DNA of 64,000 bases from positions 59,301 through 123,300 of the forward strand of contig JAHENF010000001.1 of the NCBI GenBank assembly GCA_024643255.1, written 5' to 3'. Both the position numbers and the translations under genes were made by a program. The notes under the pieces are model-generated. The model did no database searches, was not told the DNA's origin, and saw only the letters and a program-made list of their open reading frames with translations. This document shows positions 1 to 8,485 of this stretch, in pieces (the stretch's first letter is position 1; each line of letters begins with the position of its first letter). This DNA comes from Ilumatobacteraceae bacterium. GTDB lineage: Bacteria > Actinomycetota > Acidimicrobiia > Acidimicrobiales > Ilumatobacteraceae.

Positions 1-1
1 G

Positions 2-109
2 TCGGGCGAGAACAAGAAGTGGGCGCGGGTGACGATCCTCGAAACGCTCAACCAGCGCATCGAGGACGGCATCACGCGCTGGGAGATGCTCAACACCCCG
101 ACCGGCTGA
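2..109 (+). CDS. C-terminal fragment of an unrecognised protein
   Basis: Only the last 35 codons are inside the window, ending in a TGA at 107-109. The visible tail is charged and probably helical (it reads KKWARVTILETLNQR and ends in EMLNTPTG). Composition and codon use match the neighbouring genes, so I take it as the end of a real gene running in from the left, convergent with trpC. I do not recognise the family from this short tail and assign no function. The 50-bp tandem repeat begins seven bases after the stop codon. Confidence 0.5.
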   Translation, partial: SGENKKWARVTILETLNQRIEDGITRWEMLNTPTG

Positions 110-115
110 GCCGTG

Positions 116-270
116 TCATCAACACACCTGCGATGAGGTTCCAGCGCAACAGGTGCGCCACAACCTCATCAACACACCTGCGATGAGGTTCCAGCGCGAC
201 AGGTGCACCACAACCTCATCAACACACCTGCGATGAGGTTCCAGCGCGACAGGTGCACCACAACCTCATC
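116..270. repeat. Three tandem 50-bp dyad repeats at a convergent gene end
   Basis: Three head-to-tail copies of a 50-bp unit lie at 116-165, 166-215 and 216-265, followed by the first five bases of a fourth. Copies two and three are identical; copy one differs at two positions. Each unit carries GATGAGGTT and, after a 21-nt loop, its complement AACCTCATC, so each transcribed copy can fold into a hairpin on either strand. CACCTG/CAGGTG inside the unit offers an alternative pairing. The array fills the space between two convergent genes. A related two-copy array lies at 43531-43630. A role in transcription termination or RNA 3'-end protection is inference. Confidence 0.9.
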
Positions 271-288
271 GCTGGGCGAGGCCGGTGA

Positions 289-1065
289 TCAGCCGATGAG
301 GTCGGCGATCGTCGAGGCCGGATCGCCGCTGGTCACGAGGGTCTCGCCGACGAGTACGGCGTCGTAGCCGGCGCTGCGCAGCGACCTGGCGTCGTCCGCA
401 CCGCGAACACCGGATTCGGCGACCTTGACCGCATGGTCGGGAATGACACCGGCCATGCGGACGGCGCGTTCGTGGTCGACCTGGAACGTGACGAGGTCGC
501 GTTGATTCACACCGACGAGCGTGGCCTCGGCGGCCAGCGCATGCTCCAACTCGCGTTCGTCGTGGATTTCGACGAGCACGTCGAGGCCGACATCGACCGC
601 CAGCGCGTGGAAGCCGACCAGCTCGGCGGGGTCGAGGGCCGCAGCGATCAGCAGGACACCGTCGGCTCCCATGATCCGGGCATCGAGCACGTCACGCTCG
701 GCGACGGTGAAGTCCTTGCGGATCACCGGCAGCGCGCAGGCAGCACGCGCGGCCTGGAGGTCGGCGACCGAACCGCCGAAGTGTTCGACATCGGTCAGCA
801 CCGACAGACACGCCGCTCCCCCGCGTTCGTACGACCGCGCCATCTCGGCAGGGTCGAGATCGGCGTTGAGGTCGCCCTTCGACGGCGAGCGCCGTTTGAT
901 TTCGGCGATCACGCCCAGCGAGCTCCGACCGGCCAGGGCGGCGCGGAATCCGCGGGTCGGCGGCATCGCTCGCGCCTGCTCGAGCAGCTGCTCGATCCGG
1001 CGCGTGTCGGCGGCGGCCGTCTCTCGATGACGTTCGAGGATCCGGTCGAGATAGGTCGCCGCCAT
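289..1065 (-). CDS. trpC: Indole-3-glycerol phosphate synthase
   Basis: This enzyme closes CdRP to indole-3-glycerol phosphate, the fourth step of tryptophan synthesis, in the cytoplasm. The 258 residues cover the complete (beta/alpha)8 barrel, the usual length for a monofunctional protein. Visible family motifs are IAEIKRRSPSKG with Glu55 and Lys57, IRKDF with Lys117, VEIHDE with Glu167, VNQRDL with Asn187 and the phosphate-binding AESGV near 216-220, so the catalytic set appears complete. It starts at ATG 1065, just upstream of a short monooxygenase-like gene on the same strand (7 bp gap). No other trp gene is in the window. Its 3' end faces the tandem dyad repeats. Confidence 0.95.
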   Translation of the reverse strand: MAATYLDRILERHRETAAADTRRIEQLLEQARAMPPTRGFRAALAGRSSLGVIAEIKRRSPSKGDLNADLDPAEMARSYERGGAACLSVLTDVEHFGGSVADLQAARAACALPVIRKDFTVAERDVLDARIMGADGVLLIAAALDPAELVGFHALAVDVGLDVLVEIHDERELEHALAAEATLVGVNQRDLVTFQVDHERAVRMAGVIPDHAVKVAESGVRGADDARSLRSAGYDAVLVGETLVTSGDPASTIADLIG

Positions 1066-1072
1066 CAGGGCG

Positions 1073-1378
1073 TCAGAGACCCTTGCCGCGCACCGCGGTC
1101 AGCATCGTCAGCTCGGGACGACCGGCGAGGATGCCGCCGAACGCGTTCATGATCTGCTTCATCACATCGCTGGTGCTGTGCGCCTGGAGCGCATCACCGT
1201 CGGTGTAGAGCTCGTACATGTAGGCGACGTTGGCGTCGTTCGGATCTTCGAGGAGCTGATAGAGCAGCGTGCCCGCCTCGGATCCGACGTGATCCAACAT
1301 CGGGGCGAGGCCTGCATAGAGGTCGTCGCGCTTTCCGTCGATACAGGTGAACTTGGCGATGATGGCAACGTGGCTCAT
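1073..1378 (-). CDS. Antibiotic-biosynthesis-monooxygenase (ABM) domain protein
   Basis: A 101-residue ferredoxin-like alpha/beta protein of the ABM / putative quinol monooxygenase type (YgiN-like). Family signs are the N-terminal strand VAIIAKFTCIDGKRDD, the central EAGTLLYQLLEDPND with YMYELYTDGDAL, and a helix with HSTSD near residues 65-75. Members act on quinols or aromatic compounds or have structural roles, so the substrate cannot be read from the sequence. I chose ATG 1378 (MSHVAI) over an upstream in-frame start because the extra 34 residues are arginine/serine-rich and do not look like part of the fold. It lies 7 bp upstream of trpC and may be cotranscribed with it. Confidence 0.75.
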   Translation of the reverse strand: MSHVAIIAKFTCIDGKRDDLYAGLAPMLDHVGSEAGTLLYQLLEDPNDANVAYMYELYTDGDALQAHSTSDVMKQIMNAFGGILAGRPELTMLTAVRGKGL

Positions 1379-1406
1379 GTGCGCCGACCGTAGCGGTTGT
1401 GATGAC

Positions 1407-2723
1407 TCAGAACCCCAAACGATCGCCGACCGTCGCGAGCAACTCGTCGATCGGCACACGGACCTGTTCGGTCGTGTCACGGTCGCGGATCGTGACCGCG
1501 CGATCGTCGAGCGAGTCGAAGTCGACCGTGACGGCGAGCGGCGTACCGATCTCGTCCTGGCGGCGATACCGCTTGCCGATGTTCTGGGTCTCGTCGTAGT
1601 CGACCATGTAACGCTCGGCCAGCAGCAGGCGGATCTCGTGGGCCAGCGGGGTCAACGTGTCCTTCTTCGACAGCGGGAGCACGGCGACCTTGTAGGGGGC
1701 GAGACGGGGATGCAGTCGCAGCACCGTGCGGGTCTCGTCGTTCACGACGTCCTCGTCGTAGGCCGCGAGCAGGAACGCGGCCATCGTGCGGGTCGCGCCG
1801 GCGGCCGGCTCGATCACGTAGGGGACGTAGCGCTCGTTGGTCTGCGGGTCGAAGTAGTCGAGGCGTTCGCCCGAGTGTTCGGCGTGCTGCTTGAGGTCGT
1901 AGTCCGATCGCTGGGCGATGCCCTCGAGCTCGTCGAAGCCCCACGGGAACGCGAACTCGACGTCGGAGGTGCCGGAGCTGTAGTGCGAGAGCTCGTCGTC
2001 GTCGTGGGCCCGCAGTCGCAACATCTCGGGCGGGATGCCGTGCTCGATGTACCAGTTGAGCCGTTCGTTGCACCAGTACTCGTACCACTGCGGCGATTCC
2101 GCAGGCGGGACGAAGAACTCGAGTTCCATCTGTTCGAACTCACGGGTCCGGAAAATCCAGTTCTGCGGGGTGATCTCGTTGCGGAAGCTCTTGCCGACCT
2201 GGGCGATGCCGAACGGCGGCTTCTTGCGCGACGTCTGCAGCACCTGGCCGAAGTTGGTGAACATGCCCTGGGCCGTCTCCGGTCGGAGATAGGCGTCGGC
2301 ACCGGTGCCCTCGACCGGGCCTGCCTGGGTCTTGAACATCAGGTTGAACTCGCGGGCCTCGGTGAACGCTCCCTTCGAGTTGCAGTTGGGGCACACGTCG
2401 GGATCGTCGAGCTTGTCGAGGCGGAACCGCTGCTTGCACTCGGTGCAGTCGACGAGCGGGTCGGTGAAGTTGGCCAGGTGCCCCGATGCCTGCCACACCT
2501 GGGGCGGGCTCAGGATCGCCGCGTCGATGAGCACGACGTCGTCGCGTTGCTGCACCATCGAGCGCACCCAGGCCTCCTTGACGTTGCGCAGCAGCAGCGA
2601 GCCGAGTGGTCCGTAGTCGTAGGTCGACCGGAAGCCGCCGTAGATCTCCGCCGACTGGTAGACGAAACCCCTGCGCTTGCAGAGGCTGACGATCTGTTCG
2701 AGGTCGGTGGCAGGCATAGACAT
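1407..2723 (-). CDS. glyS: Glycine--tRNA ligase, homodimeric type
   Basis: Class II aminoacyl-tRNA synthetase that charges tRNA-Gly in the cytoplasm; 438 residues, the length of the bacterial alpha-2 (eukaryote-like) enzyme rather than the tetrameric GlyQ/GlyS form. Visible motifs are the N-terminal YDYGPLGSLLL, a CxxC-x14-CxxC zinc-finger insertion (Cys93/96/111/114), RPETAQGMF near 147-155, motif 2 around FRNEITP and REFEQMELEFF near 180-204, and motif 3 EPAAGATRTM. The anticodon-binding domain fills the C-terminal third. Start ATG 2723 gives MSMPATD; a second ATG two codons on is possible. No Shine-Dalgarno is evident, so the mRNA could be leaderless. Confidence 0.96.
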   Translation of the reverse strand: MSMPATDLEQIVSLCKRRGFVYQSAEIYGGFRSTYDYGPLGSLLLRNVKEAWVRSMVQQRDDVVLIDAAILSPPQVWQASGHLANFTDPLVDCTECKQRFRLDKLDDPDVCPNCNSKGAFTEAREFNLMFKTQAGPVEGTGADAYLRPETAQGMFTNFGQVLQTSRKKPPFGIAQVGKSFRNEITPQNWIFRTREFEQMELEFFVPPAESPQWYEYWCNERLNWYIEHGIPPEMLRLRAHDDDELSHYSSGTSDVEFAFPWGFDELEGIAQRSDYDLKQHAEHSGERLDYFDPQTNERYVPYVIEPAAGATRTMAAFLLAAYDEDVVNDETRTVLRLHPRLAPYKVAVLPLSKKDTLTPLAHEIRLLLAERYMVDYDETQNIGKRYRRQDEIGTPLAVTVDFDSLDDRAVTIRDRDTTEQVRVPIDELLATVGDRLGF

Positions 2724-2816
2724 CGGAGGCTACCGAGCCCCCCATTCCGTTTGCGGTGCAGTTTGGTTGGGGTGGGTCAATCGAAACGCGCCACAAACGG
2801 GTTGTCGCGCTCGGGG

Positions 2817-3548
2817 TCAGTGCGTCTCGAACATCGCGACGGCCTTGAGGCGCCGCTCGATGTGGAACTCCAGCGCCCGGGTGGCGAGCGACGCCACCTC
2901 GTGGGTGGTCGGCGACTCCTCGCGTGCCAGTGCCGTCACGAGCCGGCCACCGAGGATCTCGCGCATCACCTCGAGCGCGCCAGGACTGATTGCCTGGCCG
3001 GAGCGACACGAGCGGCACAGCACCCCGCCTTCGTTCAGGTCGAACGCGACCAGCGGCGTCTCCGGCTCGGTCTCACCGCAACGCACGCAGCGGTCGAGTT
3101 CGGGCCGCATGCCCTCGTTCGCGAGGAGCTTCCAGTAGAACGCGGCCACGTTCAACGTCGACGGAGTCGTTGCGATCGTCCGCAACACTCCGACCAGCAT
3201 TCGATACAGCTGCGGGTTCGGCTCGCGTTCGAGGGAGAGCTGATCGACGGCCTCGATCGCCGCGAGGCCCTGGGACGCCCGATCGAGCGACGACAGCATC
3301 GGCGAGAGGGGCTCGACCGCCTCGGCCTGGCTCACGATGTCGAGCTCGCGCCCCCGATACAGCAGCAGTCGCACATGGCTCATCGGCTCCAGCCGGGCCC
3401 CGAACTTCGACTTCGTCTTGCGGACGCCCTTGGCGACCGCACGCACCTTGCCATTCTCCGCGGTGTGGAACACCACGATGCGATCGGACTCGCGCAGTTT
3501 GTAGGTGCGCAGCACGACGCCCGTGTCGCGATACAGCTCGCCCGACAC
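2817..3548 (-). CDS. recO: DNA repair protein RecO
   Basis: RecO loads RecA onto SSB-coated single-stranded DNA in the RecFOR pathway. The 243 residues begin with the typical OB-fold N-terminus (YRDTGVVLRTYKLRESDRI), followed by the helical C-terminal part with a zinc site of two CxxC pairs, CVRCGE and CRSC. The start is GTG 3548. In many actinobacteria recO is followed by the undecaprenyl diphosphate synthase gene; here the gene immediately upstream on the same strand (12 bp away) is a degenerate homologue of that synthase, and the intact synthase lies beyond it in opposite orientation. Confidence 0.93.
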   Translation of the reverse strand: MSGELYRDTGVVLRTYKLRESDRIVVFHTAENGKVRAVAKGVRKTKSKFGARLEPMSHVRLLLYRGRELDIVSQAEAVEPLSPMLSSLDRASQGLAAIEAVDQLSLEREPNPQLYRMLVGVLRTIATTPSTLNVAAFYWKLLANEGMRPELDRCVRCGETEPETPLVAFDLNEGGVLCRSCRSGQAISPGALEVMREILGGRLVTALAREESPTTHEVASLATRALEFHIERRLKAVAMFETH

Positions 3549-3560
3549 GATCGGATCGAC

Positions 3561-4172
3561 CTACGTCTCGTCGTCGAGGCCACCGAAGCGGCGCTCACGT
3601 CGGGCGAAGTCGGCAATCGCGTCGACGAGGTCGTCGGGGCGCAGCTCGTGCCACGCCATCGGGTGGAACACCAGCTCGCTGTACGCGAGTTCCCAGACGA
3701 GCGACGGGGGCAGCCGCGTCGAGGGACCGAGCACCACGATCAGGTCGGGCTCACAGTCGGCCGGCGCATACAGGGCCTCCGCGACGGTGGCCTCGTTGAC
3801 CGGCTCATCGTCCTGCAGCCGCTGCATCGCCTCGGCGAACCGTTGGCGACCGTCGCCGCAGGGATCGACGATGACATGACACGACCCCACCTGGCGTTCC
3901 CACCACTTCAGGTCGACCGGGTCCACCCCGGGCTCGAAGGCCCGCAGCGTGAGAAACGACGCCCCGGCCTGGTCGGCGACCTCGCCGAGCCGCTCGACAC
4001 GATCGTCCCAGCGCTGCTCGCCCAGCGCTTCCCAGTCGCGCAGCGTGCCGCCCACCACCATCACGTGGCGCAACAGCTGTCGGGTCGGGTCACCGACGCG
4101 CGCCGACGCCGGACTTCCGCCAGGTGCAGTTGACGTGAACGACGGTGCCACACCTCCATCCTTCCACGCCAC
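3561..4172 (-). CDS. Degenerate cis-prenyltransferase homologue, possible non-catalytic subunit
   Basis: A 203-residue protein with the cis-prenyltransferase (UppS) fold but altered active-site motifs. The first strand HVMVV (36-40) is followed by GGTLRDW where UppS has MDGNGRW, so the catalytic Asp is gone. FLTLRAF (73-79) matches the UppS strand before the FSTENW loop, and PDLIVVLGPST replaces the substrate-binding RTSGExR. In contrast LVWELAYSELVF (158-169) and C-terminal RRERRFGG (191-198) are well preserved. This is the pattern of NgBR/Nus1-like partner subunits: catalytic residues lost, C-terminal RxG (here RFG) kept. It runs divergently from the intact homologue with only 35 bp between starts and lies just upstream of recO. 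Start GTG 4172 is uncertain. Heteromer formation is inference. Confidence 0.75.
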   Translation of the reverse strand: MAWKDGGVAPSFTSTAPGGSPASARVGDPTRQLLRHVMVVGGTLRDWEALGEQRWDDRVERLGEVADQAGASFLTLRAFEPGVDPVDLKWWERQVGSCHVIVDPCGDGRQRFAEAMQRLQDDEPVNEATVAEALYAPADCEPDLIVVLGPSTRLPPSLVWELAYSELVFHPMAWHELRPDDLVDAIADFARRERRFGGLDDET

Positions 4173-4207
4173 GCGCCGCGAGCGTGGGCTGGCTAGCGTA
4201 GGACGCC

Positions 4208-4885
4208 GTGCCGACCGACTTCCCCGACCATGCGTTGCACGTCGCGTGCATCATGGACGGCAACGGCCGGTGGGCCGGCCGGCGCGGCCTCCCCCGCACG
4301 GAGGGCCACACCGAGGGTGAGGAGAACCTCGCCCGCCTCGTGCGCATCGCCGTTCGACGCAACATCGGATGGCTGACCGTCTTCGGATTCTCGACCGAGA
4401 ACTGGCAACGCCCACGTCCCGAGGTCCGCCACATCCTGGGTCTCCACGAGAAGCTGTTCGGACGCGTCGCCGAACTCAACGAGCTCAACGTGCGCATCCA
4501 ATGGATCGGCCGCCCGTTCGATTCACCGATGGCGCGCACTCCGAGGTACGTCCAGCGGGCGATTCGCAAGGCGATCACCGACACGGCCGGGAACACCGGC
4601 ATGGTGCTCACGGTGGCCTTCGACTACGGCGGGCGATCGGAACTCGTCGCGGCCGTCGAAGCCGCCCGTTCGAGCGGCGAGGGCGTGAACGTCGAATCGA
4701 TCGGCGAGCACCTCTACCTTCCGGAACTTCCGCCGGTCGACGTCCTCGTACGCACGAGCGGCGAGCAACGCGTGTCGAACTTCCTGCTCTGGCAGGCAGC
4801 CGGTGCGGCGATCTACTTCACCGACGCGGCGTGGCCCGACTTCGACGAAGCCGAACTCGACGCTGCGTTGGCACTCGCTCGATGA
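4208..4885 (+). CDS. uppS: Polyprenyl diphosphate synthase (cis-prenyltransferase), catalytic subunit
   Basis: Condenses isopentenyl diphosphate units with cis geometry to make the lipid carrier for peptidoglycan and other wall polymers. HVACIMDGNGRW (11-22, Asp17 catalytic), GFSTENW (60-66) and VRTSGEQRVSNFLLW (181-195) are intact. Two normal features are absent. The AYAEL motif carrying the metal-linked Glu (Glu213 in E. coli numbering) reads AGAAI, and the protein stops at DAALALAR, about 20-25 residues short, without the RRFGG tail. Both missing elements are present in the divergent neighbour. Start GTG 4208 precedes the fold by ten residues. The stop overlaps the next ATG (ATGA), so it is translationally coupled to the helicase gene. 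Confidence 0.88.
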   Translation: MPTDFPDHALHVACIMDGNGRWAGRRGLPRTEGHTEGEENLARLVRIAVRRNIGWLTVFGFSTENWQRPRPEVRHILGLHEKLFGRVAELNELNVRIQWIGRPFDSPMARTPRYVQRAIRKAITDTAGNTGMVLTVAFDYGGRSELVAAVEAARSSGEGVNVESIGEHLYLPELPPVDVLVRTSGEQRVSNFLLWQAAGAAIYFTDAAWPDFDEAELDAALALAR

Positions 4886-6765
4886 GCAGCGACCACGTCG
4901 CCACATCGCTCGCCCGCGTCACCGCAGCGCTCAGCAACGCCGAGGACCGTGCCGGGCAGCAGGAGATGGCGGAGTTGGTGACCGACGCGATCGTCGCGAA
5001 GCGCCATCTGATCGTGCAGGCCGGTACCGGAACCGGCAAGACGCTCGCCTATCTCGTGCCCGCGATCGAGGCCGATGCACGCATCGTCGTGGCCACCGCC
5101 ACCAAGGCGCTGCAGGATCAGCTCGCCACCAAGGACCTGCCGTTCCTCGCCGAACACCTCGGCGTCGACTTCGACTGGGCGATCCTGAAGGGGCGCAGCA
5201 ACTACGTCTGCCTCCAGCGTCTGCGTGAGATGAGTGCCGGCGATCAGGGGCAGCTCGAACTCGAGACGATGGCGGTGCAGACCAAGGTCGAGATCAAGCG
5301 CCTCGCCGAGTGGTCGGGCACCACCGAGACCGGCGACATGGCCGAGCTCGACTGGACGCCGTCCGACAATGCCTGGCGGGCCGTCAGCGTCGGCAGCGAC
5401 GAGTGCCCGGGCGCCGATCGGTGCCCGCTGGGCGACCCCTGCTTCGCCGAGCAGGCCCGCCGGCGGGCTGCGGCCGCCGATGTGATCGTCGTCAACACGC
5501 ACCTGTACGGCCTGAACGTGGCCAGCGGCGGCGCGATCCTGCCCGATCACGACGTGGTGGTCTTCGACGAGGCCCACGTACTCGAAGACATCATGAGCGA
5601 CACCGTCGGCGTCGAGATCGCCCCCGGACGATTCACGGCGCTGTCGGGCGTCATCCGACGAATCCTCGACGACCCCCAGCTCATCGGATCGATCGCCGAG
5701 ATCGCCGAGGGCCTGCGCGACGCCCTCACGCCGCACGTCGGAGATCGGCTCTCCACGCCGCTCCCCGACTCGGTCCAGGAGGTGCTGACCGACGCCCGAC
5801 TCCGGCTCGGCAGGGCGAACGAGGTGCTCGTCGCCATCGACACGCCCGTCGAGGACGCGAAGCAGCGCAAGCTGCGCGCCCAGACGATGACCGGTCGAGC
5901 GATCGAACAACTCGACATCGCGATCGAAGGCCGCGACGGGTACGTCGCCTTCGTGTCGGGATCACGGGAGTCGCCCCGCCTCGAGGTCGCGCCGCTCGAC
6001 GTCGGCCCCGCGATGACCGAGGGGGTGTGGTCGCAGCGCACCGCGATCCTGACGAGCGCGACGATTCCGACGTCGCTCGCCGCACGCGTCGGAATCGCGC
6101 CCGACGCCGTGACGGTCGCCGACGTCGGCAGCCCGTTCGACTACGAGGCCAACTCCCTGCTCTATTGCGCGATGCACCTCCCGAACCCGAACAGCGAGGG
6201 GTTCCGACCGGCGGTCCACGACGAGCTGGAGGCCCTGATCACCGCCGCGGGCGGGCGCACCCTGGCGCTGTTCACGAGTTGGCGGTCGATGGACGAAGCG
6301 GCCGAGGCGCTCCGCGATCGGATCGACATGCCGATCCTCACGCAGCGTGACCTTCCCAAGCCGGCGCTGATCAAGGCGTTCTCCGAGAGCGACGAGACCT
6401 GCCTGTTCGCGACGGCCGGGCTGTTCCAGGGCGTCGACGTCCCCGGCCAGACACTGTCGCTCGTGGTGATCGACCGGATCCCGTTTCCACGGCCCGACGA
6501 CCCCTTGTTGAGCGCCCGCCGCGAGCAGCTCGGCCCGACGGCATTCTCCGAGATCGACATCCCGCGGGCCTCGATGATGCTCGCCCAGGCCTGCGGTCGA
6601 CTGATCCGGTCGGCGACCGACCAGGGCGTCGTCGCCGTCATGGACCCGCGCCTCGGCACCGCCCGCTACCGGTGGGACATCGTCAAGGCGCTGCCGCCGA
6701 TGAAGCGGACCCGCAACCGCGCCGACGCGGAGGCCTTCCTCCGCAGCATCGCGACCGTCAGGTGA
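4882..6765 (+). CDS. DinG/XPD-family ATP-dependent DNA helicase
   Basis: A superfamily 2 helicase of 627 residues. Walker A is AGTGTGKT (47-54) and the Walker B DEAH box is at 229-232. Between them are four cysteines (Cys110, 175, 181, 187) in the arrangement NYVC and [14 protein letters not shown], typical of the iron-sulphur cluster of XPD/DinG helicases that unwind 5' to 3'. C-terminal motifs include [20 protein letters not shown] and the motif VI-like QACGRLIR. The start ATG 4882 overlaps the uppS stop. The 3' end overlaps the convergent aldolase by 8 bp. A likely role is R-loop or damaged-DNA processing, known for the family, not shown here. Confidence 0.92.
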   Translation: MSSDHVATSLARVTAALSNAEDRAGQQEMAELVTDAIVAKRHLIVQAGTGTGKTLAYLVPAIEADARIVVATATKALQDQLATKDLPFLAEHLGVDFDWAILKGRSNYVCLQRLREMSAGDQGQLELETMAVQTKVEIKRLAEWSGTTETGDMAELDWTPSDNAWRAVSVGSDECPGADRCPLGDPCFAEQARRRAAAADVIVVNTHLYGLNVASGGAILPDHDVVVFDEAHVLEDIMSDTVGVEIAPGRFTALSGVIRRILDDPQLIGSIAEIAEGLRDALTPHVGDRLSTPLPDSVQEVLTDARLRLGRANEVLVAIDTPVEDAKQRKLRAQTMTGRAIEQLDIAIEGRDGYVAFVSGSRESPRLEVAPLDVGPAMTEGVWSQRTAILTSATIPTSLAARVGIAPDAVTVADVGSPFDYEANSLLYCAMHLPNPNSEGFRPAVHDELEALITAAGGRTLALFTSWRSMDEAAEALRDRIDMPILTQRDLPKPALIKAFSESDETCLFATAGLFQGVDVPGQTLSLVVIDRIPFPRPDDPLLSARREQLGPTAFSEIDIPRASMMLAQACGRLIRSATDQGVVAVMDPRLGTARYRWDIVKALPPMKRTRNRADAEAFLRSIATVR

Positions 6766-7645
6766 TCGACGCGGCGTAGATGCCGTCGATCGTGGCGCTG
6801 AGGGTGGCGTCGAACTCGGCGTCGGACTGGCCGGCACTGAGTCCCTCGGTGAGGGCGCGCGAGAAGCTGGCGATCATCCCGTGGTTGCGCGACAGCCGAT
6901 CGTTGGCCTCGTCGCGGGGGTATCCGCCCGAGAGCGCCACCACGCGCAGCACGCGGGGATGGGCGATCAGTTCGGCGTAGAAGTCGTCGACGGTGGGGAT
7001 CGACAGCTTCAGCATCACCGGCTGGTCGGCAGAGAGCGTTCCGAGCTGCTCCAGGATGCTGTCGCGCAACAGTCCCTCGGCGGCTTGCTTCTCCGGGCTG
7101 TGGATGTCGACCTCTGGCTCGATGATCGGGACGAGGCCGGCCGCGACGATCTCCGCCGCGACCTCGAACTGCTGGGCGACGACCGCGTCGACACCGGCCG
7201 GGTTGGCCAATTGCACGACCGAGCGCATCTTGGTGCCGAAGACACCCAAGCCGACCGCGCGTTCGCACAGCGAGTCCAACCCGGGGATCGGCTTCATGAT
7301 CTGCGCGCCGTCGACGACATCCGCGAGACCCTTGTCGACCTTGAGGAACGGCACCACGTGCTTGGCGGACCAGAGGTACTCGGCCGACCCGAGACCCTCG
7401 ATCATGCGGTCCATCGTCTGTTCGAACAGGATCGCGCCGAGCACACGATCGCCGGTGAACGACGGTGACGTGACGATGCGTGTCCGCATCGCATGCATCA
7501 GATCGAACATTTCCTCGTCGGTCGACCACGCGTCGTCACCGATCCCGTACAGACCGAGCGCCTTGGGCGTGCTGCCCCCGCTCTGATCGAGGGCGGCGAT
7601 GAAGCCGTTGCCGGTGCGGACCTTCTGGAGCATCTCGTCGTTCAC
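6758..7645 (-). CDS. fda: Fructose-bisphosphate aldolase, class I
   Basis: Cleaves fructose 1,6-bisphosphate to dihydroxyacetone phosphate and glyceraldehyde 3-phosphate through a lysine Schiff base. Diagnostic stretches are [16 protein letters not shown] at the N-terminus, [22 protein letters not shown] and VMLKLSIP, whose lysine is the expected Schiff-base residue, then [11 protein letters not shown]. The chosen start, GTG 7645 (reading MNDEMLQKV), matches the usual N-terminus of the family and yields 295 residues; an in-frame GTG at 7672 would add nine. Its 3' end overlaps the helicase gene by 8 bp, tail to tail. Confidence 0.93.
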   Translation of the reverse strand: MNDEMLQKVRTGNGFIAALDQSGGSTPKALGLYGIGDDAWSTDEEMFDLMHAMRTRIVTSPSFTGDRVLGAILFEQTMDRMIEGLGSAEYLWSAKHVVPFLKVDKGLADVVDGAQIMKPIPGLDSLCERAVGLGVFGTKMRSVVQLANPAGVDAVVAQQFEVAAEIVAAGLVPIIEPEVDIHSPEKQAAEGLLRDSILEQLGTLSADQPVMLKLSIPTVDDFYAELIAHPRVLRVVALSGGYPRDEANDRLSRNHGMIASFSRALTEGLSAGQSDAEFDATLSATIDGIYAASIT

Positions 7646-7720
7646 CCTCCCGACTGTAGCGAGATCGACCACCGCCCGGAGTGGGGCCGAAGGACCCTTC
7701 GATCGCTACCGTCGGCATCG

Positions 7721-8485
7721 ATGCCGCAACCACAGGTCGTTCACCTCGACGTCGCCGACGGGGTCGCGACGATCACCCTCGATTCGCAGCACAATCGCAA
7801 CGCGCTGTCGCGACAGCTCGTGAGCGAACTGCATCGCGCTCTCGACGCTGCCGAGGCCGCAGACACCCGGGCGATCGTGCTCACCCACCTCGGGCCGGCG
7901 TTCTGCGCCGGGGCCGACCTCAAGGAGCGCTCGACGCAGGGCAGCAGCCCATCGGACTCGAACCCCTTCGTCCAGGCACTCGAGCGGCTGATGGACAGCC
8001 GGCACCCCACGATCGCCGCCGTGAAGGGTGCGGTCCGGGCGGGAGGGATCGGGTTGATGGCGGCATGCGACCTCGTGGTGGTCGCCGACACGACGACGTT
8101 CGCGCTCACGGAGGTCCGCATCGGTGTTGCTCCTGCGATCATCTCCGTACCGATCCTGCGGCGTGTGACGCCGAGCCGGATCGCGGCCGCCATGCTCACG
8201 GGCGAGGCCTTCGACGCCCACGAAGCCCGTTCGATCGGGTTGGTGACGCACGTCAGCGACGACGTCGACGCCACGGTCGGCGTGCTCACCGCAGGCATTC
8301 TCGCCGGCGCCCCACGCGCCGTGGCCGAGACGAAGCGCCTGCTCCACACGGTGGGCGACATGGAACGAGCTGCCGCGTTCGAATCGATGGGCCGGCTGTC
8401 GAACGAGTTGTTCGAAGGACCCGAAGCTGCCGAGGGCATGGCCGCGTTCGTCGAGAAGCGCCCGCCGGTGTGGACGACACGATGA
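7721..8485 (+). CDS. Enoyl-CoA hydratase/isomerase family protein
   Basis: A crotonase-fold protein of 254 residues. The oxyanion-hole segments are visible as AFCAGADLKE (60-69) and VRAGGIGLMAACD, and the conserved TEVRIGVAP follows. It probably hydrates or isomerises an acyl-CoA thioester during fatty or branched acid degradation; the precise substrate cannot be read. Start ATG 7721 (MPQPQVV) sits immediately before the first strand; longer upstream frames read non-native sequence. The stop overlaps the start of the following hydrolase gene (ATGA), indicating cotranscription with it, and an acyl-CoA synthetase gene follows in the same direction. Confidence 0.88.
   Translation: MPQPQVVHLDVADGVATITLDSQHNRNALSRQLVSELHRALDAAEAADTRAIVLTHLGPAFCAGADLKERSTQGSSPSDSNPFVQALERLMDSRHPTIAAVKGAVRAGGIGLMAACDLVVVADTTTFALTEVRIGVAPAIISVPILRRVTPSRIAAAMLTGEAFDAHEARSIGLVTHVSDDVDATVGVLTAGILAGAPRAVAETKRLLHTVGDMERAAAFESMGRLSNELFEGPEAAEGMAAFVEKRPPVWTTR

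Noticed and set aside
116-270. Tandem repeats considered as a CRISPR array
   Set aside because: The 50-bp units are continuous with no unique spacers between them, and no cas genes are near. They are simple tandem repeats with internal dyads.
1347-4133. A very long open frame on the plus strand across glyS and recO
   Set aside because: It is antisense to three well-recognised genes, has shadow composition (VDR, RHRR, EHH runs) and no family motifs.
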